NCBI GenBank assembly: GCA_964035015.1
Contig: OZ035998.1
Coordinates: forward strand, 30,805,529-30,869,528
DNA length: 64,000 nucleotides
Direction of reading: 5' to 3'
Source of the DNA: Corallium rubrum
Taxonomy: Eukaryota > Cnidaria > Anthozoa > Scleralcyonacea > Coralliidae
In this document: in pieces, positions 1-11,571 of the stretch
Numbering within the stretch: position 1 is the stretch's first letter
Layout of the letters: each line of letters opens with the position of its first letter
Notes under the pieces: model-generated
Databases searched by the model: none
Told to the model about the DNA's origin: nothing
Seen by the model: the letters and a program-made list of their open reading frames with translations, nothing else
Translations under genes and position numbers: made by a program

Positions 1-180
1 TTAAGATATATAGAAAATCTATAGGTGGTGAATTGTTTAGATTTTAGAAAACGAAATAATAAGCCGTTTTAAGTCAAAGTCCTTTATCAGAGTAAAAATA
101 TAATATAAAAGTCGAGTTCTGCCTAAGAAGGCCTAGTGTGTCACGATGTATAGAAAATCTTAAATGTTGTTTAGTCTTAC

Positions 181-407
181 CTTGAGCATCCGCAGTTCCT
201 CCAATTACTTCCGTTCTACGGTAGCTATGCACTGCAGACGTATCAGGGCGCTTGGATTGAGGAAGGGCATAAGATTCCTCGACTTCACTAGTTCTGGGTT
301 GACTATGGTGTGAACTTTGGCGATGTTTACCAGAAGTGATAGCACTTGATTGGAGTGAAGTTCTAGAACTTGCCATTACTCTCTGAGATGCATCAATTAC
401 TCTGGAA
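181..407 (-). CDS. Third visible exon of the DED/coiled-coil gene (continues off the left edge)
   Basis: On the minus strand this 227-bp segment lies between a good acceptor (CCAAACAG at 413..408) and a donor (AAG|GTAAGA, GT at 180..179) and is open throughout in one frame. It encodes about 75 residues that are rich in Ser, Thr, Arg and Gln, with no recognisable fold (for example MASSRTSLQSSAITSG). It starts with one base of a split codon. The large exon upstream (4331..2360) ends with two bases of one, so the junction reads AC|T and keeps the frame. It ends with one leftover base, so at least one more exon must lie beyond the window. By inference it is a disordered tail following the death effector domain. 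Function unknown. Confidence 0.6.
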
Positions 408-559
408 CTGTTTGGAAAAGAAATGAAAAAATGTCAAATTACTAAAATTAATTCAGTTACATAAACGCATCAGGATTGGGTGACCCAACCATGGCCAAAA
501 ATGAAGAACGGCGGCCAAAAATGAAGAACGGCGGCCCAATGATTAGCGGCCAAAATAAT

Positions 560-1042
560 TGGCTTATGCGGCAATGGTGAGACTGCAGCTGGACCACTCA
601 ACCACACAAGCAGCCTTTTCATTGGTCTCAGCAGCAATATAAATAGGGAAAAAAGGCCAATTTCAAGTTAATCTGGCACATCGGTAAAAGACACGAATGC
701 TTTTAATCAAACTTTGTTATCGAGATTATCCTTCGTACAATGCAGATCTGGACGTAGAGAGATTAACGGCCACATTTACAGCAGCACAACACTTGAACAT
801 ACTGAGACATTTCAGGCAGTTCAGTACAATTAATATGGCAGCTACAGCATGCATGGTTATAACGTATATAGTGGAACCCGTTATTGGAGCTTGCCTCTGT
901 GGGTAGTCCCGGACATTTCTTGGTCTCACACTTAGGTCTTAGCTTATGTCGTGAACTTTAATCATGAGCCTCGGGCTCGGATGATTGGGCAACCACATCC
1001 TGTGTTTAACGACGTTAAATAAATCATTACTCATTACTCAAA
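560..1042 (+). repeat. Unclassified dispersed repeat with a short tandem tail
   Basis: The segment lies in the intron between the second and third DED-gene exons. It ends with AATAAATCATTACTCATTACTC, i.e. a polyadenylation-like AATAAA followed by a short tandem heptamer, which is typical of the 3' end of a non-LTR retrotransposon or SINE. The 69-codon ORF at 697..906 has no recognisable domain and overlaps an open frame on the other strand, so I do not call it a gene. A direct duplication of about 22 bp (AATGAAGAACGGCGGCC) sits just before it at 498-535. Confidence 0.3.
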
Positions 1043-1375
1043 CTTGCAAATAAAAATAAATAAAAACTAGAAAAATAAAGTCATTTGGGCGCAATGAACG
1101 TCCTCCATTCCTTAATGGTATTATAACTGAAGGTGCATGTATACTCGTTGAAGTATTATATTAACTGAATTCCTATTCTATTCTGCGCATAGCATATTTA
1201 CAATTTCGTCTAGTAGAACTTCATAATTGAAATTTGATCAACATTATTGAAATTTTAAATTTGCTAATTTGTGCGCATAATTTGGCACCTGGTGACCTTT
1301 ATTTCTCACAACTTGAATATATTCTCTGGCATTCTTCAGTTGAAGTATATATAGTTCTTGTCGCTGGCTAGAAGT

Positions 1376-1992
1376 TTAGAATTCTCCCATTTTATCCCCG
1401 AGCCGGGCGATGGGCCGAAGGCCCGTACACAAAACGACGCACGCTGATTGGTTCCTGAGAGGTCGGGATTTTACGATATTGACCGACCGGTCAATACGCT
1501 TTTTTCTCGGCCCTGTAAGTTTTGGCGGGAACATTTCTGAGTTGATTTGAATACAAATAAAAGAGAAACAGGTATCTTTATTCAAATATTCTGAACAATA
1601 AAATGTGTTGGAACATCACTGCTGGTTTTCTTTAAAGCTGTTTATCTAAAAACACGACAAATAAAAGCCGAACTGGTGTAAATAAGGCCAAGGAGCGATA
1701 CGAAAAAGTCAACAGGTAAGGTAAACAGCGTATCAGTCTGAAGACGAAAATAACGCTCGAAGCTTAAAAATAAAATGAACCAATAGCCATATAATAAATT
1801 TCTTATTAACCTCGTTTGCTTGGTCTGTACTGGAAAGTATTTGCCCTCGGTTTTATCGCACAAACCTCGCTCCTTCGTCGCTCGGTCTGTACGAAAACCT
1901 CAGGCAAATACTTTCCCGTACAGAACTCGCACTCGGTTAATAACTCTTTAATAGAAACTATTCTCAGCAGTTTACCACCCTTTCACTTTGCT
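1376..1992 (+). mobile_element. Copy 1 of a ~0.6-0.7 kb dispersed TIR element
   Basis: The sequence is close to 49200-49808 and 61553-62075, all in the same orientation. Shared blocks include the stretch around ACCGACCGGTCAATACGC, a block near AAAAGTCAACAGGTAAGG, and the repeated 'CTCGGTCTGTAC' segments. The right end (1959-1992) carries TTTACCACCCTTTCACTTTG, which is the reverse complement of the left end of copy 2. The left inverted repeat is missing here, so this copy is 5'-truncated. No transposase is visible, so it is non-autonomous. It lies in an intron of the DED gene. Confidence 0.6.
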
Positions 1993-2194
1993 CAATCTAA
2001 AACATTGCTCACGCAGCACTCTATTTTATTATAACTATACGTACGCTAGCTATTTGCTCTGATAAGGACCTGAGTCAACAATTCGAAAACTCGGTCAATA
2101 CATGTATATATAATAAACCTATACTGTTACCATAGATTCTCGCTTACTATTACAATTTGTCACTGCATGCAAATATTAAAAAAAAAATATTAGA

Positions 2195-2345
2195 CTATTT
2201 GCATGACGACGTGTGATAGCGATGTGTGACTACAACTACCAGAATGCTTTGCCAGTATTCTAGTGCTAATAATCAGAAGATACTGCCAAAGCATTCTGGT
2301 AGTTGTAGTCACCCAAAGCCATCATACGTCATCGTGCAAATGGTG
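2195..2345. mobile_element. Compact 150-bp foldback MITE
   Basis: The two halves are reverse complements: CTACAACTACCAGAATGCTT (2231) mirrors AAGCATTCTGGTAGTTGTAG (2292), and TTTGCATGACGACGTG mirrors the CATACGTCATCGTGCAAA region. The same terminal sequence flanks the much larger nested element at 28585-30189, so this appears to be the short form of that family. It lies just downstream of the donor of exon 4331..2360. Confidence 0.65.
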
Positions 2346-2359
2346 TATTCAATACTCAC

Positions 2360-4331
2360 GTGTTTCCCTGATTGTTCAGTCTCCGCAAGTAAGAATAGTC
2401 ACCCAGCATAAAGCAATCAACCATGTATACTAAATCAATTCTCAATATTTTCTCAAAGAATTCCCTTAGCTTTTCCAAATCAACCGCGCTGATCGCCCCC
2501 CTTCGATCCAGTTCCAGAAATACATCATTGACACTCGCTGTGACGTCGACTGACAATATACTACTCGCCCACTCCTTGAATTTGATCACATCGCCTGAGA
2601 GTAGCATCCGAGTTATTAAGAGCAGCAATAGTTTGTAGTTGAAATATAAGCCTCTTTCAACGGTTGTAGTCGGGATGTTAGCCAAGCTGATTCTATCTCC
2701 GCCGTTCGCTTCTGCTTGCGATTCTTGTACAGCAATTGCCGCTCCGTTACTTCGAGAATTCTCTTCACTGGATTCGCTGTTGACCATAAGATGCTCGTCA
2801 GGTTCCGTTACTACTTCGGCCGCCCCTCGGCTTCTTGTTGGTACCTCAGGCGTGAATGGCATCTCAGAGGTTTGAGAAGAACTCGAAGAGACTTCCACTG
2901 GACTGGAACGAGCTGTTCCATGAGCCTCCATTGCTTTGATCAGCGTGTCTCTCTCGACTAACGCACTGCCGAGGTCGGCCAAGGTAACATCGATATATTC
3001 TTCTTTGTTTTGTAATTTTCTTTTCAAAGCATTGGTTTTGTCGTTTAAATCCTTGTTCTTTTTATTCACATCAAGCAGCTTTTGTTTATAATATGTTTCC
3101 ATGCTCTTAAACGACTTTTCAGCTTCGACAGTTTTTTCTTGAGATTTACGTAATTCATCTTGCAATCGCTTTACGGTTAGTTCTAAGTGATTCATCTTAA
3201 GCTGCAATTCTTCTTCCTGTTCTTTTGATGTCTGAGTCTCAGTGCTTTTAACTCCAATCACTTCTTTCGCTCGCAATTTTCTTTTAGATTCCTCAAACTT
3301 ATCTTCCAAACTACGCACTGTTTTCTTCAACTGAATTATCTCACATTCCATTTCATCCACTTGTTTAGTTGTCTTTGCGGTAAAAGGTAATTTCATTTCG
3401 TGTTTTCTTCTGTCCAAAGATTGAATATCATGCTCTGCTGAGAACGAAGTCCCTTGGTCTGATGTGTCATGCTCTGCTGAGGACGACGTCCCTTGGTCTG
3501 ATGTGTCATGCTCTGCTGAGGACGAAGTCCCTTGGTCTGATGTGTCATGCTCTGCTGAGGACGAAGTCCCTTCGTCTGCACATGTGACTTCGTGTATTCT
3601 GTCCAAAGATGGAATTTCGTGCTCTGCTGAGGACGACGTCTCTTGGTCTGTTGTGACTTCGTGTATTCTGTCGGCTAAAGATAGAATATCATGCCCTGCT
3701 GAGGACGAAGTCCTTTGGTCTGATGTGACTTCGCATGTTATGTCCAAAGATCTAATTTCATGGTTGCCGGAAGACGAAGTCCCTTGTTCTGATGATTTAA
3801 AGTAAGTTACCAAAGTTCGATAAAGTCGACAGTCTTTCACTTTGCTCATGGTCGAAGCAGCATCATTGTCAGGTAGCATCAAGTGTGTTAAGGTCTCCCA
3901 GAGTACACTCTTGTTGGATTTTTGTGATTTTTCTAGGGCTCGTTTACTCCTCTTCTTAGATATGCTTCGTCGGGTAACAATCTTAAGACCTAAGTCAAAC
4001 TTACTCATAGTATCTTCCAATGTATTCATTATCATCATAGCTTTAGATGCACCGCACTGGGTGAGGTCTTGAACTATTATGTAAGCAGGAGAAACGTTAT
4101 AATAAATATGAATTAAAGCTGGAGCAGGATAAGTCACTAACGAGGTACATTTGCTTTCTTTTATCGTGGATAGTTTTACAGTAGGAAAGCAATTTGCAAT
4201 AAGTTGTTCATAAAATGTTTCAAGACTTCGGTATTGTTCTTCGTTCTTGTAGTGTAAAGCTTTTATGACAGTGCTGTATTTGTTGTCGTTTATATGAAAT
4301 AATTCCTCTTTAGAGTATCCAACTATGTTTT
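2360..4331 (-). CDS. Main exon of a coiled-coil, C-terminal death effector domain protein
   Basis: This 1972-bp minus-strand exon is open for about 657 codons. Roughly the first 60 codons precede any Met and read on from the exon ending at 6124. Order of the encoded parts: an N-terminal unassigned segment; a basic stretch (SISKKRSKR); tandem 13-residue repeats of the SDQGTSSSAEHDT type; a long heptad-rich coiled coil (from QVDEMECEIIQLKK to about NKEEYIDV); a Ser/Pro/Glu-rich linker; and a final ~90-residue helical domain. That last domain fits a DED: hydrophobic helix 1 (LLLLLITRML), DVFLELDRRGAIS, LEKLREFFEKI, then RIDL, matching the RxDL signature. DEDs mediate homotypic assembly in caspase-8/FADD-type apoptotic and immune signalling. 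Adaptor activity here is inference. The exon can end at donor CAC|GTGAGT (GT at 2359..2358), which is phase-compatible with exon 407..181. If that intron is retained, the frame stops at TGA 2358..2356, right after the DED. The DED assignment is by pattern only. Confidence 0.7.
3428..3590 (-). repeat. 39-bp coding minisatellite (13-residue repeat)
   Basis: About four tandem 39-bp units encode SDQGTSSSAEHDT-like repeats in frame within the DED-gene exon. Degenerate units continue to about 3790. The units are nearly identical in DNA, so copy number has probably changed recently and may vary between individuals. Confidence 0.85.
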
Positions 4332-4354
4332 CTTAAAGGGAAAGACATCAACAT

Positions 4355-4530
<176 letters not shown>

Positions 4531-4639
4531 ACAACACCAACGACCACAACACCAACAACCACCACACAAACAACAACAACACCAATAACAACAGCAACAA
4601 CACACCACCAGCACAACCAACCACACCAACAATGCTCTT

Positions 4640-5700
4640 TAGAAAAAGATGGTTTCAGGAGTATTAACAGCTCACCAAATAAAGACCCCACGGAGCGCAC
4701 TTAAGACGTTCTACCAAACTATATATACAGTAGCCCTCACAAAAACAAAAGTCTTATTGGCTGAATTAAAAGTCGTTATTATACTGACGTCTGCCCAGAT
4801 GCTAAGTATAGAATAATTATACCTTCAGTGTTTCGCTCTTTATTCTAAAAAATGTCGAACAGAATAATGAAAACAACAGGATCTTGGCAACACGAATAAG
4901 TGTAAAGTTAATCAGTTAAAAAAAAAAGAAAAATACCATCGTTATCCGACGCTGACTTAGAGAGAATTACGTAAGGATTGTTCGACTTCCGCTTTATTAT
5001 ATTTGCAGAGTAAAAACGTAGCTTTAGTAGAAATAGCACACAAAAACAAAAATTTTATGCATGCATCAACATGTTATAGAAATAATGAATGTTAAATGTT
5101 TATAAGTGTGCTGCTAAGAATAAGGCGAGTGGTGGTATCGCCTCATCGTTAAATAGATCGTTTCATCTTTCGCCAAATATAAGCTGATTCTTAACAATGC
5201 ACAAAATAATGAAAACATTCATTATTTGTTTTACACACCAAAATACAGAGCCTTGTTAGTGTCAAACATAATGAATGGTTTTTTCCACCAGTAATTACTT
5301 GGGCTAGTATACGTAATGTAGATCGAGTGTCAATGGTGAGAACATTTTGAACATTTTAAAAAGTTACAGGTAACACTATGATTTGAACTATATACCGAAT
5401 GAAAGCTTATAAAATTTCTAGCAACATACGTACCCGATGTACTTCAACAATGCGTAGTTCCGAAAATTTTGGCCATCTTCTTCTGTAAAACAAATGTGTC
5501 GGCATGATTGGTTTCGGCTCCGTTTCTGCGGCTGTTTTTTTCTCTGTAGCATACGTAAAATTTTGCACAATTTACTTCCGCTACGATTCATACTGCCAGT
5601 GAGTTGTTCGCCGTGTGATTGAGTGAGACCGCGTGAGGCGTGTCGTAAGTTCTTTGTTCCTTTCGCTTTTAGAGTTGGACAAAAAGTTGAACAGCTTTGC
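4640..5700. other. Intronic stretch without recognised features
   Basis: AT-rich sequence between the first two DED-gene exons. I see no long ORF or inverted repeat. A short minus-strand segment at 5482..5434 has splice-like borders but does not fit the frame of its neighbours. Confidence 0.5.
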
Positions 5701-5703
5701 CTT

Positions 5704-5922
5704 TTAACTCATTCCTATCCGGGGGCTTCCCCAGAGGTGAATAAAATCGTCTGGCGTTGCCGTTAGCCAGAATAAAATACTAAAGACCAATTCGGACAAG
5801 AAAGAGTTAAAGAGATAGTTTATAACTCATTCCTGTCCGGGGGCTTCCCCAGAGGTGAATAAAATCGTCTGGCGTTAGCCAGAATAAAATACTAAAGACC
5901 AATTCGGACAAGAAAGAGTTAA
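5704..5922. mobile_element. Tandem pair of a ~105-bp MITE
   Basis: Two near-identical copies (5704-5810 and 5822-5922) each start TTAACTCATTCC-like or TAACTCATTCC-like and end AAGAAAGAGTTAA, so each unit carries imperfect inverted ends. The copies differ by a 5-bp indel (GTTGCC). Diverged relatives occur near 48050-48165 and 61140-61200. Confidence 0.7.
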
Positions 5923-6123
5923 CTTAGGTGTTCTTGTAAATATGTTTACCAGTGTGAAGTATATATGCACCATATTCAGCCTTCTATTATGTGATTGCTG
6001 CAATACCACTTCAATCAGTTCCTTTTACCCAAGCATCTACGCGTTTTGCCAGTAGCCCGAGTGACCACATAACAGAATAACGCTTGACCCAGGTATATAA
6101 TATGTTTACTATTAAAACCGTAC

Positions 6124-6328
6124 CTGCAAATTGATATTGATAGTTGATTGGCTGGCTATGACGACATACTGATTCGAGTTCCTTGAGAATCGGTATTTGA
6201 GTTACTATTTTAAGGGATTCGCCCAATTTCAGCTTTTCTGCCAATTCAAACTCCTTAGTTACAACAACCTTGGCGGACAAGTTCTGTAGTGAAGCTGGAC
6301 TCATCGTCGACGGTTTCGAAGTCAACAT
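6124..6328 (-). CDS. First visible exon of the DED gene, with a candidate start codon
   Basis: The reading frame from ATG 6328 runs 68 codons (MLTSKPSTMSPASLQN at the start) to a donor G|GTACGG (GT at 6123..6122), leaving one base of a split codon. The next exon (from 4331) supplies AA, giving a Glu codon and an unbroken frame. The ATG has A at -3, which is favourable. Possible acceptors just upstream (TATATAG or AAATCAG) mean an earlier 5' exon cannot be excluded. The encoded segment (FELAEKLKLGESLKIV and onward) is amphipathic, but I do not recognise its fold. No TATA box or other promoter element can be assigned with confidence. Confidence 0.55.
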
Positions 6329-6563
6329 TCTGATTTCCAAGCAATGAACTATATAAACAAGATTCGGATAAAGAAAGCTTTAACTTCTTTTAAAATATTT
6401 CCTATTTACATCATAACAATGCCTACACATGCAGCATTCTACTTCTATTTTACTCTTGAATGACTAGTCAATACTTCGTTCTTTAAAATTCCAGCAGTTC
6501 ACAACCTTTGAGATTTTCTATACATTAATGTAACACACTGCCCATAGTGGCCCAAATTACTTT

Positions 6564-7021
6564 AGCCCTGTTCATACACGGCCAAAATTTAAGCGGGATC
6601 TGAGCCACATCTGACTTTAAGCGGGCTTAAAATGTCCGTGTAAACAGATCGGCGTCAATTAATCGCGATTAGTTTGCACCACCTCAAGGAGGTGGATTAA
6701 ACTGAGCACGATCAGTTAATCGCGCTTAACTTGGCCGTGTAAACGCAACGGGATTGAAAAACGCTTGTTATTAATACGATAAAATGCATTTTTTTGCCCT
6801 GCTGTAGAAGCTTCCATCTCGCTATTCTTTGTTTCTTTCTTTCTTTTAGCTATTACTCTTTCTCGCGTACCGATGAGGCTTCCGTTGTTCTTTGACGCAC
6901 GCTACCCATACGAAGCTTCCAAAACCAAAAATATAGCTCGTCCGCCAGTTGAATAATGGTGTACGTGTTTTTGTAAGGGAACTCACCAAAGTGCTTAAAT
7001 TTTGGCCGTGTAAACAGGGCT
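6564..7021. mobile_element. MITE with AGCCCTGTTTACACGGCC-type ends
   Basis: The left end (AGCCCTGTTCATACACGGCC, then AAAATTTAAGC) is mirrored by GCTTAAATTTTGGCCGTG followed by TAAACAGGGC at 6993-7021. Internal blocks also contain paired 'CGTGTAAAC' and 'CGCGATTAG/TTAATCGCG' words. Flanking TTT/TTT suggests a 3-bp duplication. The 87-codon minus ORF inside has no known domain. Confidence 0.6.
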
Positions 7022-7146
7022 TTTGATTCGATAAAACTGAAAATAGAAAAGTCACTCCATACCAAAGTCTAATAAATGCGAAAAGCCCATTTAGGGCAAT
7101 GGGCACCATAAATATTTGACACCATAAAAGTATATTTACAGTTAGT

Positions 7147-7366
7147 ACTTAATCGGGCCATTTAAACGAGAAAATAATTGGCGACTTAATCAGTAAGACG
7201 CGTCTTATCTTAGTCGCGAACACACTCGTATAAACAGTCAATTTCTAATATAAGACGCGATTTATTTTGGACTAGCTTTATGCCCTGTTCTTATGTTAGT
7301 CGCGACTTACTCTAGTCACGAACAAATTGACCGTTTATTTTCTCTCGGCGTTTAAACAGCCCTAAT
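7147..7366. mobile_element. Short inverted-repeat element
   Basis: GGGCCATTTAAACGAGAAAA (7155) is mirrored by TTTTCTCTCGGCGTTTAAAC near 7337-7358. Internal blocks with 'AGTCGCGA' words in both orientations add to the symmetry. It is probably a diverged relative of the neighbouring MITE. Confidence 0.4.
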
Positions 7367-7369
7367 ATT

Positions 7370-8199
7370 CATAGAGTGTGTTAGAATGTATGGAAAGTAC
7401 ATGTATTGAAACATCAACACACGAATTAAACCATATTGAACCGGCTTCATGCATTTTTGTATGCATAAAAATGCCAAGTATTTAACAAGACAGTTATTTT
7501 AATTACAGTGCACTTCTGCCTCCTCCGCTCACACCCCCCACACACCCCTAGCAAAAGCAAATCGGAGCAAGACAGTGCCCTTTCTTCGTCTCTGACGTAA
7601 GGTAAATTAAAGAATAGATTTGTAATTTTAAAAGCGGCGTTTCATACGACGATATCGTAGACAGTGTGTTACTACAGTACTGTACATCTTAACACATGTA
7701 CCCTAGACGTTTTCCCTCTTTATAAGTTACATGCAGGTGAGAAAACCTCTGGTGGCAACAAATATGATAATGAATCTCACTTTGATGCACTTCATTATTG
7801 CTATATTTGACGAGAAATCTCATAGGCTAATCTTATATAGGTTCAACCTATCATATCACTCTACCTGTATTTGAAGATTATCCAATCAGGAATAGTAAAC
7901 AAATTTGGTTCATAACTTGGAAATTTGTTTCGTTCATAACAAATATAAAACCAATGCCGTCAAAAATCGAACGCCATCGTCGACTGTTCAACATGTATAC
8001 AGATCGGATAATTAATCGTAATTGTCCAGTTTCAAGGTATTGTGTACAAATATGCGACTAAGAATTACCACCAGCAGGGTGCTTTTACAGCATGAATGTC
8101 AAGGTTGTATATATAAAAAAATTATTAACTACACAGCAGGGGCCTACATAACGTATGGTCTCGTGCGTAATAGATATTCAAAACTAAAACAATTCTATT
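7370..8199. other. No recognised feature
   Basis: Unique-looking AT-rich sequence with no coding region or repeat structure that I can support. Confidence 0.5.
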
Positions 8200-8712
8200 A
8201 AAAACCAAACTAATTATATTTATACTGGATGACCCTACCAGTCATATCTACCATCCTTTAGCCTATTGGTCCACCAATTCTTTATTGGTCCCAACCTCAT
8301 ACCCAGGGTCTTATCTGCATTAAACTAACTTTATTACTATAGATAACCCTATCAGTCATATCTAAACTGTTCTCTCTAGATGTCCCGCAAGGCACACTCC
8401 TCATTAGTGTCGTGTTACTACAAGAGGAAACCAGAGTAAACTAAACTAACTTTATTTCTACCACATAACCCTATATATCAGTCATATCTAAACTGTTCTC
8501 CTAGAGATCCAGTAAGAACCATCCCTCATTGGTCCAGTGTTACTACAGGAGGTAACAAGAGTAAACTAAACTAACTGTATTTATACTATATTACCCTAGC
8601 AGTCATATCTATATGAACTGTTTTCCCTAGAGGTCCAGTAAGGATCACCCTTCATATTGGTCTATTGTTACTACAGGAGGAAACTAAACTAACTTTCTTT
8701 ATACTAAATAAC
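8200..8712. repeat. ~122-bp satellite, about four units
   Basis: Each unit begins AAACTAAACTAACTTTATTT, continues with an AACCC...CAGTCATATCTA block and a CTGTTCTCC...AGAG block, and ends TGTTACTACAGGAGG. Unit starts fall near 8322, 8442, 8566 and 8688. The first and last units are partial and divergent. Confidence 0.8.
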
Positions 8713-8719
8713 CCTGTTG

Positions 8720-9470
8720 CAAAACTGTCGAAACGAGGAAGGGTTAGCTTGAAAAGACAAGGACCAACCTGTGTCCTGTCACCAATCGTAATGTGCCACT
8801 ATTGAAGAAGACAAGATTACCCCGCATTGATACGATGGTAAATAGTTGCTCTATAGCAAGAAGGAATTTGAACACAGGCTGGATAAAACAGAAGACGTCA
8901 TCAAAGCTACAATCCTGGACAAAAGTCCTTGAGACACTGCGAAAATCGTCAAAAGCGGCAAAGTGTTTCAATAATTTTGTCCACGATTGTCTGAAAATGA
9001 CGAATTATTCAATTTTCAATAAAACATAGCTTTTGGGCTTCGAAACATTGCAAAAGATCTCGGGAAGGGATCACTGGAGCAGAGTTCGCATCCGCACCGG
9101 TATACGACCCGCACGGGAGAGCTCTTACTTAATTTGCATCATAAGCGCCCTGACTTAATTGCGTATTGCCCGATCCTTCTATATACTCGACAAACATCTG
9201 TTGCTCACTCATGTGGGAGCGTATTTGTGACATTTTGGAACAAACTGCGCAGAATTTCCACGTCCAAATTGTTTTTCGTTCAATTTTGTGGAATTCGCTG
9301 GACAAAAGTCCTTGAGACCCGACTATGCGAAAATCGTCAAAAACGGCAAAGTGTCTCAACAATTTTGTTCACGATTGTAGACTCAAAACGCCAGGAAAAA
9401 ATCCCGGCAGTTCACAACCTTTTGCTTCACTATTTCAAAAAAAGTGCCTTATAGGCATCACTTAGTTTTT
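8720..9470. repeat. Region with a duplicated ~80-bp block
   Basis: GGACAAAAGTCCTTGAGAC followed by GCGAAAATCGTCAAAA-CGGCAAAGTGT occurs at 8917-8993 and again at 9299-9380 in direct orientation. The open frames across both copies (plus 8793..9029 and 9134..9454) have no known domains and probably just reflect the shared repeat. Confidence 0.55.
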
Positions 9471-10013
9471 GTATACTATATATGACCGTAAAAGTTGCTA
9501 CATTAAAGTTGGATTGTTTCTGTCAAGGCGACATTACCCATGGCGTTGTGTATAGAAATCTACGAGGATATGGCTTGGGTTGGCACAGATCTATTTCATA
9601 GTCTACAGCATGCAACTGCCAAGTGTATACTCATATGTATACTCAGGACTTTGTCTGGCTTCGTGAACACGTAAATGTTATTTACATATTTGAACCATTA
9701 AGGTGCATATGACATTAAGTTTGTCTCATTTGAAAGAACACTTAAAATACCAAAGTATAACATCTCTTACATGCATCTCTTGCAGTTTTTGGTGTCCTTG
9801 CTTCGTTGTTGAGATATTTCAGTTTGTTGAATACGCAAATGAACATGTTGACTTGTGACGTACATGTACAAAAATGACTTATCGGAGAAGGTTATATGTC
9901 TTCGTCATTCTCAAACCAAACTTAATTCGAAGGAAGTATGTACGTCAGTGTGTTTCTCACACAACACCAAATATGTAGAATTTCAGGTGATTTCGCTTCA
10001 TGTGCATGATCAT
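9471..10013. other. No recognised feature
   Basis: AT-rich sequence between dispersed repeats, with nothing supportable in it. Confidence 0.45.
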
Positions 10014-10705
10014 TATCACGATCGGAAATCGCATAGAAAATCGGCCAATTCCATGGGACAGTTCACAGGCCACGTGATTGCTGGCTCAAGTGAGTTGTCG
10101 GCCGAACTTGATGAAATTTACTAAATTCTAAACACACACACGCAAAACAATAACAAGTGAACTGTCCATATATAGCCAAAAACATCTGATAGTTGAGATC
10201 TTTATTCGCCCTCCATATATTGTTCATTGGGTTTGCTTTATGTCAACTCGTCAGTCGTCAAGTATACTTTCCACGACTGATTCGAACTGTAAAATCCGTT
10301 TTAAAGGCCAATTGGGTACAAGAATCTGCCAACAAAACAACCTGACTTCCTTTGGGGGTAGGTAGCAGCAAAAAAAAAACAGATTTTAGTCATTTAACAT
10401 GATGGTTTACGATACTAAATCGCACCTAGCAGATCGCACCTCGTTCTTCGTCTAATTTTTCCGCTATATTTGATTTCAAGTCAGCAAAATCCTCTTCAAC
10501 GGATCCATTGTTTTCCTTTATCTTCCTAATTTTATCATATGAACCCACATGGACCATAACGCTCCTTATTCATCTCGCGCCAGCCTCGCTTGGTCTCGCG
10601 TGTACTGATGACGTTTACACGCAAGATATTCGTTCTACGCATGCGTAGCTAATACAGGTCAGCCCGTATTTCGCGAGCCATGACAGCCGCAATTTCCTAT
10701 CGTGG
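10014..10705. mobile_element. CACGATCGGAAAT-ended MITE split by an insertion
   Basis: The left part (10014-10104) and right part (10593-10705) together match the uninterrupted 195-bp copy at 18913-19106. Its ends are CACGATCGGAAATCGC and its mirror (a diverged ATTTCCTATCGTG here). About 490 bp (10105-10592) has been inserted between the halves. The copy at 18.9 kb serves as the empty site. Confidence 0.65.
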
Positions 10706-10752
10706 CACGTCTACGTCACATCATGTGACATTTACATTTCAAACAAACTAAA

Positions 10753-11273
10753 TTGTTATATACCAAAGACTTTCGTTTGCCAAAGATGAAATCCTATTGG
10801 TCAAATCATGGTCACGTGTTGTTCAACAAACTCAATGTTTCTTTCTGCCGAGGGAAGCATTGCACTGTTTCCCTCTGACGTCAACAATGAAGAAGGAAAC
10901 ATGTGCAATGTTTCCCTCTGACGTCTGCTTTAATCATGCGTTGTTCACGTGGATACACAATGATTATTGCATCCAGATCAATAACTTTGGACTTTTCGGA
11001 ACATTTTGAAAACAAGAGCTGTTTCGAGCTTGTTTGGTATGAAATAGTCCATTTTCCAAAGGAAAGAATATCTATACACATCTTCAAAGAAGGTCTGAAG
11101 AAAACCTGGATAAATTTAAAGCTGTTCTTTGTACTTGTTGAGTCTGGTGTATTTGTTTAGTTGAATTGAAATTACGAAGACAAAGTCAAAGTGTTTTGGT
11201 AAGCCTTTTTGCCTTTTGCAAGTTTCGAGTCAACTTGGTATTTTGTATTTTAAAAGTCTTTGGTATATAACAA
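10753..11273. mobile_element. MITE with perfect 21-bp terminal inverted repeats
   Basis: TTGTTATATACCAAAGACTT(T) at the left is an exact reverse complement of the right end, AAAGTCTTTGGTATATAACA(A). Inside, a GCAATGTTTCCCTCTGACGT block is duplicated at 10859-10925. There is no transposase, so the element is non-autonomous. Confidence 0.75.
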
Positions 11274-11277
11274 AACG

Positions 11278-11417
11278 CTTGTTGACTTTTCCCTCGAGAA
11301 ACATTGAGTTTTACGGTCCCTCAGGCTTCCATGTCACCCTCGGGCTAAAGCCCTCGGGTGACATTGAAGCCTTCGGGTCCGTAAAACTCGGTGTTTCCCT
11401 CGGCGCCAGTCAACAAG
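11278..11417. repeat. GC-tipped foldback hairpin
   Basis: CTTGTTGACTTTTCCCTCG at the left mirrors the CCTCGGCGCCAGTCAACAAG end. Internal GAGTTTTACGG and TCACCCTCGGG blocks also pair. The tip is GGGCTAAAGCCC. Long imperfect arms meet at a GC-rich apex, as in several other hairpins of this window. Confidence 0.75.
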
Positions 11418-11571
11418 TGTATAATATCTCACAAAGTGACCAAAAACTGCCAAAGATGTTACTTTGTCATTTTAAGTGCTCTTTCCAATAAGACAAGCTG
11501 AATTTCCGTGTCATAAGCAGTTTAAGTAGTAATTTAGAGTTGAATAAAGTAAATGGTTTGTACATGGGAGT

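Noticed and set aside
5434-5482. Small minus-strand segment with acceptor TTTGTTTTACAG and donor GTACGT or GTATGT, a possible extra DED-gene exon
   Set aside because: None of its frames keeps both junctions in phase with exons 6328..6124 and 4331..2360, whereas those two exons join directly in frame.
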